Source: Hyphomicrobiales bacterium (GTDB taxonomy: Bacteria > Pseudomonadota > Alphaproteobacteria > Rhizobiales > OSC116). From it: a stretch of DNA of 64,000 nt. Position 1 is the first letter of the stretch. Each line of letters starts with the position of its first letter. The notes beneath the pieces are model-generated. The model did not search any database and had not been told where the DNA came from. It was given only the letters and a program-made list of their open reading frames with translations. Below are positions 55,185 through 62,489 of this stretch, piece by piece. Location: positions 62,001 to 126,000 of the forward strand of contig JABSRZ010000008.1 in the NCBI GenBank assembly GCA_013214705.1, read 5' to 3'. Made by a program: the position numbers and the translations under genes.

Positions 55185-57720
55185 CAATATATCAGTATCT
55201 TATGACCCATTATTGATGTTTAAGATCAACAAAATTTCTAGCCGAAATTTCGAAACCATTGTTGATGTTTTTAAACGGGCTGATTATGTAAAAGCGGGTG
55301 GCGTGCATTATACTAAACGAGTGGTGACGGTGTGCATTAACGGGGCTTGGCTGCCATTTAAAGAGTGGGCCACTCGGCTGATTATGCCCAACGATAATGT
55401 GCTGTTTAACATGATGCCATATGGGCATGGCGGGGGCGGCGGTTCTAGCAGTGAAGCTGCGGCAGCGGCGGGCGCTAGTGGCGGCGGCAATAAAGATATA
55501 TTGCGTATTGTGGCGCAGATTGCGGTTGTGGCAGCGGCTACTTTTTTTGCCCCTATGATTGGTGGTGCAATGGTTGGGCTTGGAATTAGTGCGGCATTGG
55601 GTAGCCAAATTGCTTTTGCTGGCATTATGTTTGTTGGGCAATTGGCGGTGAATGCATTATTGCCTGCGACTCAAATTAGCCAGCAAGAAAAAGATGAAGT
55701 TTACAGCTTGTCGGCGGCGGGTAACCGCGCCAAAATTGGCAGCGCATTGCCGCATGTTTACGGTGAGCTAAAAGTGTTTCCTGAATTTTGCTCAAAGCCT
55801 TATTGGAGTTTTGAGAATAACGAGCAATTTTTGTATCATTGGATGTATGTGACAATTGGCGATGCCGATTTGAGCCAGTTTAAACTTGGTGACAGTTTGG
55901 TTGGCAATTTTTTGGGTGCTGAAATTTATGTGTTTAACAAAGGCCGCCATAAATATGTTGGTGATGGGGTGGGCGGTTTAGCCTATACCGCACTAGCTGG
56001 CCTAAACAATGGTGATGAACACCATTTAAATGATGGCAGCGTGCCTGCCTATAACAATGTTTGGACTGCGCCAGAGGTGAGTGGCAGTTTGGAGCTTATC
56101 GCGCCCAATGAGCTTGAAAATGGCCACGATGGTTGGTATGGCGGTTTTGCGGCCAACCCGCCCGATACGGCACTGCAAAAAATTGAGCTGGATTTTGTTT
56201 TCCCGCGTGGGCTTAGTAACAATGGTGAAACGAGTAGCAATATAAATGTGAATATTGATGCCGAATATAGGCTGATTGATGCGCATGGTGGCAGCATTGG
56301 GGTGTGGAATAACCTTTATACGGCTGCCAGTGTAATTACGCTATCTGGTGCATCAACCGAAATGATACGTTTGACGCGCACATTTACTGTGCCGAATGGC
56401 ACGACATGGCAAGGGCAACGGGTTGAGGTGCGTGTCAAGCGAACCAGCAATGCTGCCACTGATAATAACATTAGTGACCAAGTTAATTGGACAGGCATGC
56501 GCGGGTTTTTGCCGAACTTTAAATATGCAGATGACCGCACGATAGTTTGTCTGAAGCTGAAAGCGGCAAAAGAGATTTCTAGCCTTGCTACCCGCAACTT
56601 TAGTTGCCTAACACAGACCAAATTGAATGCATTGAGCTTAAGCGGGTTAAATGATGTGGCCGTGGCTGGGGCTACCAGTACCACTAACAAGCCTGCTGAT
56701 ATTATTTTTGATGCATTGGTGCAAATTATTTGCCCTGATGAAACTGTATTGGCCAATAAATTAGCCAAAGTATTGGCCTTGGTTGATTTGCCGACCTTGG
56801 TAAAACACAGCGAAACCGCCATAGGCGAGGGCGCTAGGCTTGATATAAAAATTGATAACAAAAAACCGTTTTGGCATTGGCTTGAACAATTATGCCTTTG
56901 TATGAGGGTTAAGCCTTATATGAGCGGCACGCAAATTAGCTTTTGGCGCGACCAAGAGGTTGATGTGCCGAGCTTTGGCGTAACGCCTTTGCCTGCCGGT
57001 GAAAATGTTAGATACAGCCTTAACCAGTTTCATTTGGTTGAAAACGGCATGAGCGCAAGAATTGATTTTAAGCATGTTGGTGATTTAACCGAGGGGTTTG
57101 AAATACGGTTTTTAAACCGTAATACGTGGCGGCCTGACTATGTGATTATGGGTGTTGATGGTGAGATTTACCCTAGCATTGGTAAAAAACCAATTGTGAT
57201 TAATGCCGATGGTGTGACGGATATTGACCAAGCCCGCGCCATTGGACAACATTTAGCGCGGGCCAAAGAATACAGAAATATGACGGTGTCTATTACCACC
57301 GAATTAACCGGCAAACTGGTTGATTATGGCAATGTGCTGCATTTGCCCGATGGCATTGTTTGCGCCGTGGCAACCCTTGAAATTGAAAGCCATATTGATG
57401 ATGTGGTTACATTTATTGGTGATATTGGCAGTGCGAGCGTTAATAAAATAGTATTTAGCCATGACCAAGCGCGGGCCACAAAAACCATTGATTGCGTGGT
57501 GCTGGAAACCAATAAGGTGCGTTTGCTGAGTGTGCCAACAATTGATGATGTGGTGGTGAATTTTAGCCCGAAAACACAGGGCAGTACATTTAGCGCCAGC
57601 TTGTTTGATGAGCTGGATGGCACGCCAATTGATGTGATTGTGACCAACATGCAGCCTAAGAGTAATAACCAAGTGCTGATTAATGCCGTGATTGCGGATA
57701 GCCGTGTTTTTGCTGCATAA
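55168..57720 (+). CDS. Tail tip host-specificity protein (J-like)
   Basis: An 850-aa protein. The N-terminal hub has a hydrophobic region (about 105–170: IAQIAVVAAATFFAPMIGGAM) seen in J-like proteins, then AGNRAKIGSALPHVYGELKVFP. A central insertion (about 315–460) is Asn/Thr-rich beta structure. The FNIII/TipJ-type region (GTQISFWRDQEVDVP, ARAIGQHLARAKEYRN) follows. The C-terminal 150 residues are presumably the receptor-binding part. Confidence 0.85.
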   Translation: MSETYNNISVSYDPLLMFKINKISSRNFETIVDVFKRADYVKAGGVHYTKRVVTVCINGAWLPFKEWATRLIMPNDNVLFNMMPYGHGGGGGSSSEAAAAAGASGGGNKDILRIVAQIAVVAAATFFAPMIGGAMVGLGISAALGSQIAFAGIMFVGQLAVNALLPATQISQQEKDEVYSLSAAGNRAKIGSALPHVYGELKVFPEFCSKPYWSFENNEQFLYHWMYVTIGDADLSQFKLGDSLVGNFLGAEIYVFNKGRHKYVGDGVGGLAYTALAGLNNGDEHHLNDGSVPAYNNVWTAPEVSGSLELIAPNELENGHDGWYGGFAANPPDTALQKIELDFVFPRGLSNNGETSSNINVNIDAEYRLIDAHGGSIGVWNNLYTAASVITLSGASTEMIRLTRTFTVPNGTTWQGQRVEVRVKRTSNAATDNNISDQVNWTGMRGFLPNFKYADDRTIVCLKLKAAKEISSLATRNFSCLTQTKLNALSLSGLNDVAVAGATSTTNKPADIIFDALVQIICPDETVLANKLAKVLALVDLPTLVKHSETAIGEGARLDIKIDNKKPFWHWLEQLCLCMRVKPYMSGTQISFWRDQEVDVPSFGVTPLPAGENVRYSLNQFHLVENGMSARIDFKHVGDLTEGFEIRFLNRNTWRPDYVIMGVDGEIYPSIGKKPIVINADGVTDIDQARAIGQHLARAKEYRNMTVSITTELTGKLVDYGNVLHLPDGIVCAVATLEIESHIDDVVTFIGDIGSASVNKIVFSHDQARATKTIDCVVLETNKVRLLSVPTIDDVVVNFSPKTQGSTFSASLFDELDGTPIDVIVTNMQPKSNNQVLINAVIADSRVFAA

Positions 57721-57745
57721 AAAATAACAGAAAAGGAAAATAACT

Positions 57746-58999
57746 ATGGCCACAAGTGTAAGCCAAGTGGAGGCCGCTGCCGCTAAAATTGTTACTGACC
57801 AAGCGGTGTTTGAAACCGATGTTGCCACACTTAATGCCGTGGTAAATGGTGCTGAAAATGATGTTGTGTTGGACACTGGCGGCGGGCAAATACCTACATT
57901 GCGTAAAGCGCTGACCGACAATGAAGCCATAGCGCTTGGGCATGCCAATGCTGCTTTGGGGTTTAGGGATGGCGCAGAAACTGAAAAAGATGAAGCTGTC
58001 GTCGCAAAAAATGCCGCGGGTCAATTCGCCACTGATGCTGATGGCTCTAAAATTACGGCGGCGGGCAGTGCAAGCGCGGCTGATGGCTCTAAAACTGCGG
58101 CGGCGGGCAGTGCGACAGCCTCCGAGGGGTTTAAAAATGATGCGGAAGCGGCGGCAACAACATTAACCAGTAGCGTGCTTGCTATATCTGACAACACTGA
58201 TGACATTGTGACCAATGCGGATGCAATTGCCGCAGGCGCATTGATAATGAATAGATACCGGCTTGACCAAAACGGGATTGCATCGACATCGACGCAGCCG
58301 GCCAGTGATACAATTTATGCTGTAACCTTAAACAGCGTGGCCGCTACGCTTGCCGATTTGCGTAACTTTGTATTTATACCTAATGTTGACAATGTTGGTG
58401 CAGGCCAAATTAATATAACTGGCAATGGTGGTGCTGCATTAGGCGCTAAAAATATTGTCGATAGCGCGGGCGCGAATATTGGCGATGGTGATTTGGTTGC
58501 TGGTTCATTGGCTAGTGCAATTTATTTGCCTATTGCTGATGTGGTTATGATGCTTGGTGGTGGTTCACCAGCCGTCCCTGATGTAGGTACGTTCACCGCA
58601 ACCCTAAAGAATGACGCAGGTCAGTCAGCTAATAATGTTACTTACGATGATGGGTCCTATCTAAAATCTAATGGATTTATGGAGATATGGTGTTCGCATC
58701 AAGCAGTGGGCGAGACAGCTTTAACAGGATCATCTGCGGTATACATTGATCTGTCACTCCTTGGCGAGGTGGCAGCAAGTGATGTTCGTAAATATGGTGG
58801 CACTATAGGTGGTGGTATGGGTGGCCATGCTGGTGCCAATACCACAGGATCACTTGGTTGTGAGATTACTGCTGGTGAGGACAAACTACGCCTTACACGC
58901 TCTAGCTCTACAGGTGGTAGTGTTGGCTATGTAACGGGGGATGAACTCAATGTAAACCCTAGACATGATGGCATTCACATTAGATTCCCAATTGCATAA
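57746..58999 (+). CDS. Tail fibre protein
   Basis: A 417-aa protein. The N-terminal 160 residues are Ala/Asp/Thr-rich and helical with a tandem ADGSKxxAAGSA repeat. The C-terminal half is beta and Gly-rich (GAGQINITGNGGAALGAKN; TIGGGMGGHAGANTT), as in fibre shafts and tips. It follows the J-like gene and precedes a short chaperone-like gene. AAGGAAA precedes the ATG. Confidence 0.75.
   Translation: MATSVSQVEAAAAKIVTDQAVFETDVATLNAVVNGAENDVVLDTGGGQIPTLRKALTDNEAIALGHANAALGFRDGAETEKDEAVVAKNAAGQFATDADGSKITAAGSASAADGSKTAAAGSATASEGFKNDAEAAATTLTSSVLAISDNTDDIVTNADAIAAGALIMNRYRLDQNGIASTSTQPASDTIYAVTLNSVAATLADLRNFVFIPNVDNVGAGQINITGNGGAALGAKNIVDSAGANIGDGDLVAGSLASAIYLPIADVVMMLGGGSPAVPDVGTFTATLKNDAGQSANNVTYDDGSYLKSNGFMEIWCSHQAVGETALTGSSAVYIDLSLLGEVAASDVRKYGGTIGGGMGGHAGANTTGSLGCEITAGEDKLRLTRSSSTGGSVGYVTGDELNVNPRHDGIHIRFPIA
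58037..58115 (+). repeat. Tandem ~42-bp repeat in the fibre gene
   Basis: Two near-identical units beginning GATGGCTCTAAAA and containing CGGCGGCGGGCAGTGC encode DGSK(I/T)(T/A)AAGSA twice. Length variation here could alter fibre shaft length. Confidence 0.75.
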
Positions 59000-59013
59000 C
59001 AGAAAGATAATTT

Positions 59014-59370
59014 ATGGCTTATGTAGCTTTAATAAGAGAAAATATGGTTGTTAGAACGTGGATAAATTCAACTAAAGCCCGCGTTCTAAAAACCAGTAAA
59101 TTCAATGAAGATGAACTTTTTGAAAGTGAAGAAGAAGTCAAGTCGGGTATGCAGTATGAAGATGGTGAATTTACCACTATTGTCCGTGAACCAATTGAAC
59201 CAAACGAGCAAGAAGTTACCGATGCAGATAGACGACAAAAATTAGCTGCAACTGACTGGCGCATGAGGCGAGGCATTGAACAAATATTAAGAAAAATGCC
59301 TGAATTCCAGCCGCTGTATATTGAAATGGACGAACGGCAAGGCTGGCGGGATGAAGTGAGTGATGATTAG
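59014..59370 (+). CDS. Putative tail fibre assembly protein
   Basis: A 118-aa protein directly after the fibre. N-terminal beta strands (MAYVALIRENMVVRTWI) are followed by acidic segments, then a C-terminal helix (DRRQKLAATDWRMRRGIEQI then QPLYIEMDERQGWRDEV). The pattern ATDWRMxR…I…R…WR is common in tail fibre assembly chaperones. Confidence 0.6.
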   Translation: MAYVALIRENMVVRTWINSTKARVLKTSKFNEDELFESEEEVKSGMQYEDGEFTTIVREPIEPNEQEVTDADRRQKLAATDWRMRRGIEQILRKMPEFQPLYIEMDERQGWRDEVSDD

Positions 59371-59398
59371 CTGGCGCGAAAACTAAACGCATTTTATG

Positions 59399-59422
59399 GG
59401 TGGCCTGTGGCTGCCTTTTTTA
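59399..59422 (+). terminator. Terminator after the fibre genes
   Basis: GGTGGCC–TGT–GGCTGCC stem (two G·T pairs) followed by T6. It ends the structural operon and lies just upstream of the holin-like gene. Confidence 0.7.
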
Positions 59423-59435
59423 TTGGTGAGGTTAT

Positions 59436-59672
59436 ATGGATGATTTTTATAAAGCCATGATTGGTTTTGTGGTTTTTATAATTGGCTTGGTGACTTTTGT
59501 TATGAAAATAAACCAAAATAACGCTGCCAAGTTTAAAGAGTTGCACCAACGCATAGAAAACGTGAAAGACGATTATGTGCGGCGTGACGACTTAGACAAC
59601 CGGTTGCGGCTTATTGAAAAAGGCCAAGATAAATTGACGGTGAAAATAGATAGGTTGCTGGAGCGCAATTAA
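59436..59672 (+). CDS. Holin-like single-helix membrane protein
   Basis: A 78-aa protein with one membrane segment at about 7–25 (AMIGFVVFIIGLVTFVM) and a charged C-terminal coiled coil (VKDDYVRRDDLDNRLRLIEK). Small proteins with this layout near the endolysin are often holins or antiholins. The function is inferred from position and topology. Confidence 0.55.
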   Translation: MDDFYKAMIGFVVFIIGLVTFVMKINQNNAAKFKELHQRIENVKDDYVRRDDLDNRLRLIEKGQDKLTVKIDRLLERN

Positions 59673-59731
59673 ACCAGATTGAATGCCACAACTAGCCCAT
59701 TTACAAAAGTAATGAACTAGGCTTCATCATA

Positions 59732-60127
59732 TTAAAGTAGCACTGTTGGGCTTGTTTTCAATAGGGTTAGAAATTCCTCATATTCTTCTGCATTCTGGCT
59801 GTAATCAACAAACACCTTGGAAATAAAATCGCCTAAAATAACAACTTGTACAAGACCGATTGCTTTTTGATCTTGGTTTGGTGGTGCTAAAACGAGTTCA
59901 AAATTGAAATAAAAATGAACATCATCTTCGCTAGAAATATCACTAAAGACAGCCTCGGAAGATGTTTGAAACAGCGACATTCTTTCCAAAAACTGTTTGA
60001 AATTTAAAGGTTCTCCCAAATTGACATAATATTTAAAGTCTGACGAAACAAATATTTCCAATTGTTTGCTGTCAGAATCTATATATTTTTGAAGAAAATA
60101 TTTAGCTAGTTTGAGATTATTAGACAA
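59732..60127 (-). CDS. NTF2-like protein in the lysis region (moron 4)
   Basis: About 131 aa, on the minus strand between holin-like and endolysin genes. The N-terminal LAKYFLQKYIDSDSKQLEIFVSSDFKYY followed by LNFKQFLERMSLF and long strands resembles the NTF2/SnoaL cone fold. I chose the TTG at 60127, because AGGGGGG stands eight bases upstream; TTG at 60154 has no ribosome site. Orientation and composition suggest independent expression in the lysogen. Function unknown. Confidence 0.55.
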   Translation of the reverse strand: MSNNLKLAKYFLQKYIDSDSKQLEIFVSSDFKYYVNLGEPLNFKQFLERMSLFQTSSEAVFSDISSEDDVHFYFNFELVLAPPNQDQKAIGLVQVVILGDFISKVFVDYSQNAEEYEEFLTLLKTSPTVLL

Positions 60128-60213
60128 AAAATAGACCCCCCTATTTATGCTCAACTATACCAACTATTAGTTTCTTAACTACTAATATTTGTACTACCCC
60201 AACCCCGAACACA

Positions 60214-60240
60214 AACCTCGCTTTTAGCGGGGTTTTTTTA
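60214..60240 (+). terminator. Terminator upstream of the endolysin
   Basis: AACCTCGC–TTTTA–GCGGGGTT (one G·T pair) followed by TTTTT, 23 bp before the endolysin ATG. The plus-strand T tract means it acts on rightward transcripts. Confidence 0.75.
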
Positions 60241-60262
60241 TGACCAAAAAAGGAGAAATAAC

Positions 60263-61000
60263 ATGCAAATTAGTGACGCAGGCTTAGACATTATTAGAAT
60301 TTACGAAGGGTTGCGGCTTAAGGCATATTTATGCCCGGCGAGGGTTTGGACCATTGGTTTTGGCCACACCTACCAAGTTAAAAAAGGTGATGAAATAACC
60401 GAAGCTATGGCAACAGAGTATTTGAAAAAAGACGTGCGCCACGCGCAAGTGACTGTTGATAGCCATGTGAAAGTGCCGTTAGAGCAGAACCAATTTGATG
60501 CCTTGGTGAGCCTTATATTTAACATTGGGGCGGGTGCTTTTAAGGCATCTACCCTGTCGCGAATGTTGAACAAAGGCAACTATGCAGGTGCAGAAGACCA
60601 GTTTAGACGCTGGAACAAAGCCCGGGTGGATGGCGTGTTGAAACCATTGCGCGGCTTAACCCGCCGCCGTGCAGATGAAGCCAACTTGTTTGGTAGCCAC
60701 CAATATGCCGGTATTGCGCAGGCTGTGGCCGCGCCAAGCGTGAAAACCAAGCTAAATAGCAAAACCAACATAACCGCTGTGGGTGGTGGCTTGGGTGTGC
60801 TGTTGAGCCAAGGCGAAAACCTTGGCGGCATTGTTGATGATTTAAAAGCCATTGGCGCCAAGGGTGGCGATTTGGCCGACCAGATGGGAGCGATATTTAG
60901 CGCAGACAATGCGCCATTAATTGCCATGGCGGCGGTTATTGGGGTGTTTGCTTATATAATTTATGAACGTAGCAAAAAGGTGGATGAACATGGCGTATAG
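60263..61000 (+). CDS. Endolysin, GH24 lysozyme
   Basis: A 245-aa phage lysozyme. The catalytic Glu is in IIRIYEGLRLKAYLCPARVW, followed by TIGFGHT. The usual Asp after AY is replaced by CPA, as in P21/R21-type lysozymes. FDALVSLIFNIGAGAFKASTL and RRWNKARVDGVLKPLRGLTRRR are standard. A C-terminal extension (about 165–245) has a membrane helix (PLIAMAAVIGVFAYIIYE), unlike soluble endolysins. AAAGGAG precedes the ATG. Confidence 0.92.
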   Translation: MQISDAGLDIIRIYEGLRLKAYLCPARVWTIGFGHTYQVKKGDEITEAMATEYLKKDVRHAQVTVDSHVKVPLEQNQFDALVSLIFNIGAGAFKASTLSRMLNKGNYAGAEDQFRRWNKARVDGVLKPLRGLTRRRADEANLFGSHQYAGIAQAVAAPSVKTKLNSKTNITAVGGGLGVLLSQGENLGGIVDDLKAIGAKGGDLADQMGAIFSADNAPLIAMAAVIGVFAYIIYERSKKVDEHGV

Positions 61001-61283
61001 CATGGTGTTGATGCGGATATGGAAGCTTGTGCCGAAATGGCTGCTGGTGGCACTGGCGACCTATGTTTTTGGTTATTACACAGGTGTTGGCCACGGCCGT
61101 GCGCCGTTTGAGACTGCGCAAAAGGTGAGGGATGCGCAGCAAGTGCTGATTGTGCGGCATAGCAAGACTGACATTTCGACCATTAAACAACAGAGTGAGC
61201 AAGCCAATGAGACAACTAAAAATAATGAGTGTATGCTTGGTGCCGATGATGCTGACGGCTTGTCAGACATTCGCACCAATTAA
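60990..61283 (+). CDS. i-spanin (Rz-like)
   Basis: A 97-aa inner-membrane protein: one N-terminal membrane helix (KWLLVALATYVFGYYTGVGHG) and a periplasmic helix (ETAQKVRDAQQVLIVRHSK…KQQSEQANETTKN). The Rz1-like gene starts inside it in another frame, the typical spanin arrangement that fuses the outer and inner membrane at lysis. ATG at 60990 chosen for spacing to AAGGTGG. Confidence 0.78.
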   Translation: MAYSMVLMRIWKLVPKWLLVALATYVFGYYTGVGHGRAPFETAQKVRDAQQVLIVRHSKTDISTIKQQSEQANETTKNNECMLGADDADGLSDIRTN

Positions 61284-61425
61284 GGTGGATGCTGCGCTGC
61301 TGGTGCCATGTGCAGAGATTAACTTTGTGGCAGGCAAGTTTATGCCGCAGGTGATAACGCTAAAAACAGAATATGAAATTTGCAAAGTGCGAAATGCCGC
61401 GCTGGTTGCCGTTTTGGGTGGGTGA
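61207..61425 (+). CDS. o-spanin lipoprotein (Rz1-like)
   Basis: A 72-aa lipoprotein. The signal peptide ends in a lipobox, MRQLKIMSVCLVPMMLTACQ (LTAC, lipidated Cys). The first 77 bp lie within the Rz-like gene in a +1 frame, but it runs 142 bp past it. It has two further Cys residues (VPCAEI, EICKV). Confidence 0.75.
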   Translation: MRQLKIMSVCLVPMMLTACQTFAPIKVDAALLVPCAEINFVAGKFMPQVITLKTEYEICKVRNAALVAVLGG

Positions 61426-61442
61426 CATACATTTCTTTTCTT

Positions 61443-61853
61443 TTATTTTTTGGCATTATTCGGGAATAAACCCTTAATAACACTATTTACTAAGCCAATT
61501 GCTGAGGCAGCAGTTGATCCGACAAGCACCATTACGACATTTTCACCAATAATTTCTCGGTGGTAAAAATAATTGATGGCAGAATTAGCGATGATTAATA
61601 ACCCTACAAACACGGCATATGATACTAGAAACCAATATACTCTAGATGCGTATTTGTCCCGCATATTAATGTTTTGGCTCTTACCTAGAACTTCAACAAT
61701 TCCATTCCATTTGGATATTTCTTCATAGGAGTGAACGACTTCATCGCTATTCTCTGTTTTAGCTAAATTTGTTGACTTAGTTTTTGCCTCATATTTTTTA
61801 AGTAATTTTAAGTTAACTTTACTAGAGAAATCAAATTTGTCTTCATCGTTCAT
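61443..61853 (-). CDS. Two-helix membrane protein, candidate toxin of a Panacea module
   Basis: A 136-aa protein. About 70 N-terminal residues are charged and helical. Two membrane segments follow at about 72–92 (VYWFLVSYAVFVGLLIIANS) and 100–125 (ENVVMVLVGSTAASAIGLV), and the protein ends in NAKK. It starts 10 bp after the Panacea-domain gene stop on the same strand, so the two form an operon. Such pairs of DUF4065 antitoxin and small membrane toxin have been described in PanAT systems. The toxin role is inferred from this pairing, not from its own sequence. Confidence 0.6.
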   Translation of the reverse strand: MNDEDKFDFSSKVNLKLLKKYEAKTKSTNLAKTENSDEVVHSYEEISKWNGIVEVLGKSQNINMRDKYASRVYWFLVSYAVFVGLLIIANSAINYFYHREIIGENVVMVLVGSTAASAIGLVNSVIKGLFPNNAKK

Positions 61854-61862
61854 AATTCACCA

Positions 61863-62333
61863 CTAAATTAAGAATTTCTTATAATGTTTCTCTATCACTT
61901 CGTTAGGAATAGTGGCGTTGAAATGAAAATCATCAGGCTCTGACTCAAAATATTCTCCATCCCACGGCGAATTTTTCTGATGGGTCAAAGCGGAAAGTTC
62001 AACCCCACTCTTATTACCATACCGAGAAAAAACCCAATCTAACATGTTTTCGATTTTCTCTGGTAGACTGGTTTCCGGAATATCAATTTTATCTAGTGGA
62101 ATTATTTGATTGCCATATTGTTTGTAGGTTTGGTACAAACTACTAATGACCGGGCCATATTTCCATGCTTCAATTGGCTCAATAATTAGTTTTTCGCCGT
62201 ACGCGCCTAAATTAAAGCCATGTGCGATATATACCAATTTTATCAATTTCATTGGCGTCATGTTTGTGGAAGAGTCGGGATTTTTCTTTTGGCGCGTTAA
62301 AAATTCATTTGCAATTACATTTGCGTCATACAT
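61863..62333 (-). CDS. Panacea-domain (DUF4065/SocA-like) protein
   Basis: A 156-aa protein with the DUF4065 signature: MTPMKLIKLVYIAHGFNLGAYGEKL near residue 25, then IEPIEAWKYGPVISSLYQTYKQYG. The (T)-x-(M/L)-K-L-x-K-L-x-Y-x-x-x-G pattern and the E-A-W-x-Y-G-P-V motif define the family, which includes SocA and PanA antitoxins that neutralise varied toxins. The C-terminal half (SALTHQKNSPWDGEYFES) is also family-like. It is the first gene of a two-gene operon with the membrane protein. The start is at 62333 with GGGAGC upstream. Confidence 0.85.
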   Translation of the reverse strand: MYDANVIANEFLTRQKKNPDSSTNMTPMKLIKLVYIAHGFNLGAYGEKLIIEPIEAWKYGPVISSLYQTYKQYGNQIIPLDKIDIPETSLPEKIENMLDWVFSRYGNKSGVELSALTHQKNSPWDGEYFESEPDDFHFNATIPNEVIEKHYKKFLI

Positions 62334-62489
62334 TTCAAGCTCCCTTTGTTTAGAATTGGCTGCCCTACAAATGGCACAGGGTTTATAAGACAGTTATGGC
62401 ATTTCTATATTATAGGTAACACTGAATCCAATAATGTCAAGTTAACCGTCTTTTGCATTTTTTTTCAATTAATTATAATTATTACGAAA

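Noticed and set aside
58037..58115. CRISPR-like repeat
   Set aside because: Two adjacent coding repeats in a fibre gene without spacers; no CRISPR array was seen anywhere in the window.
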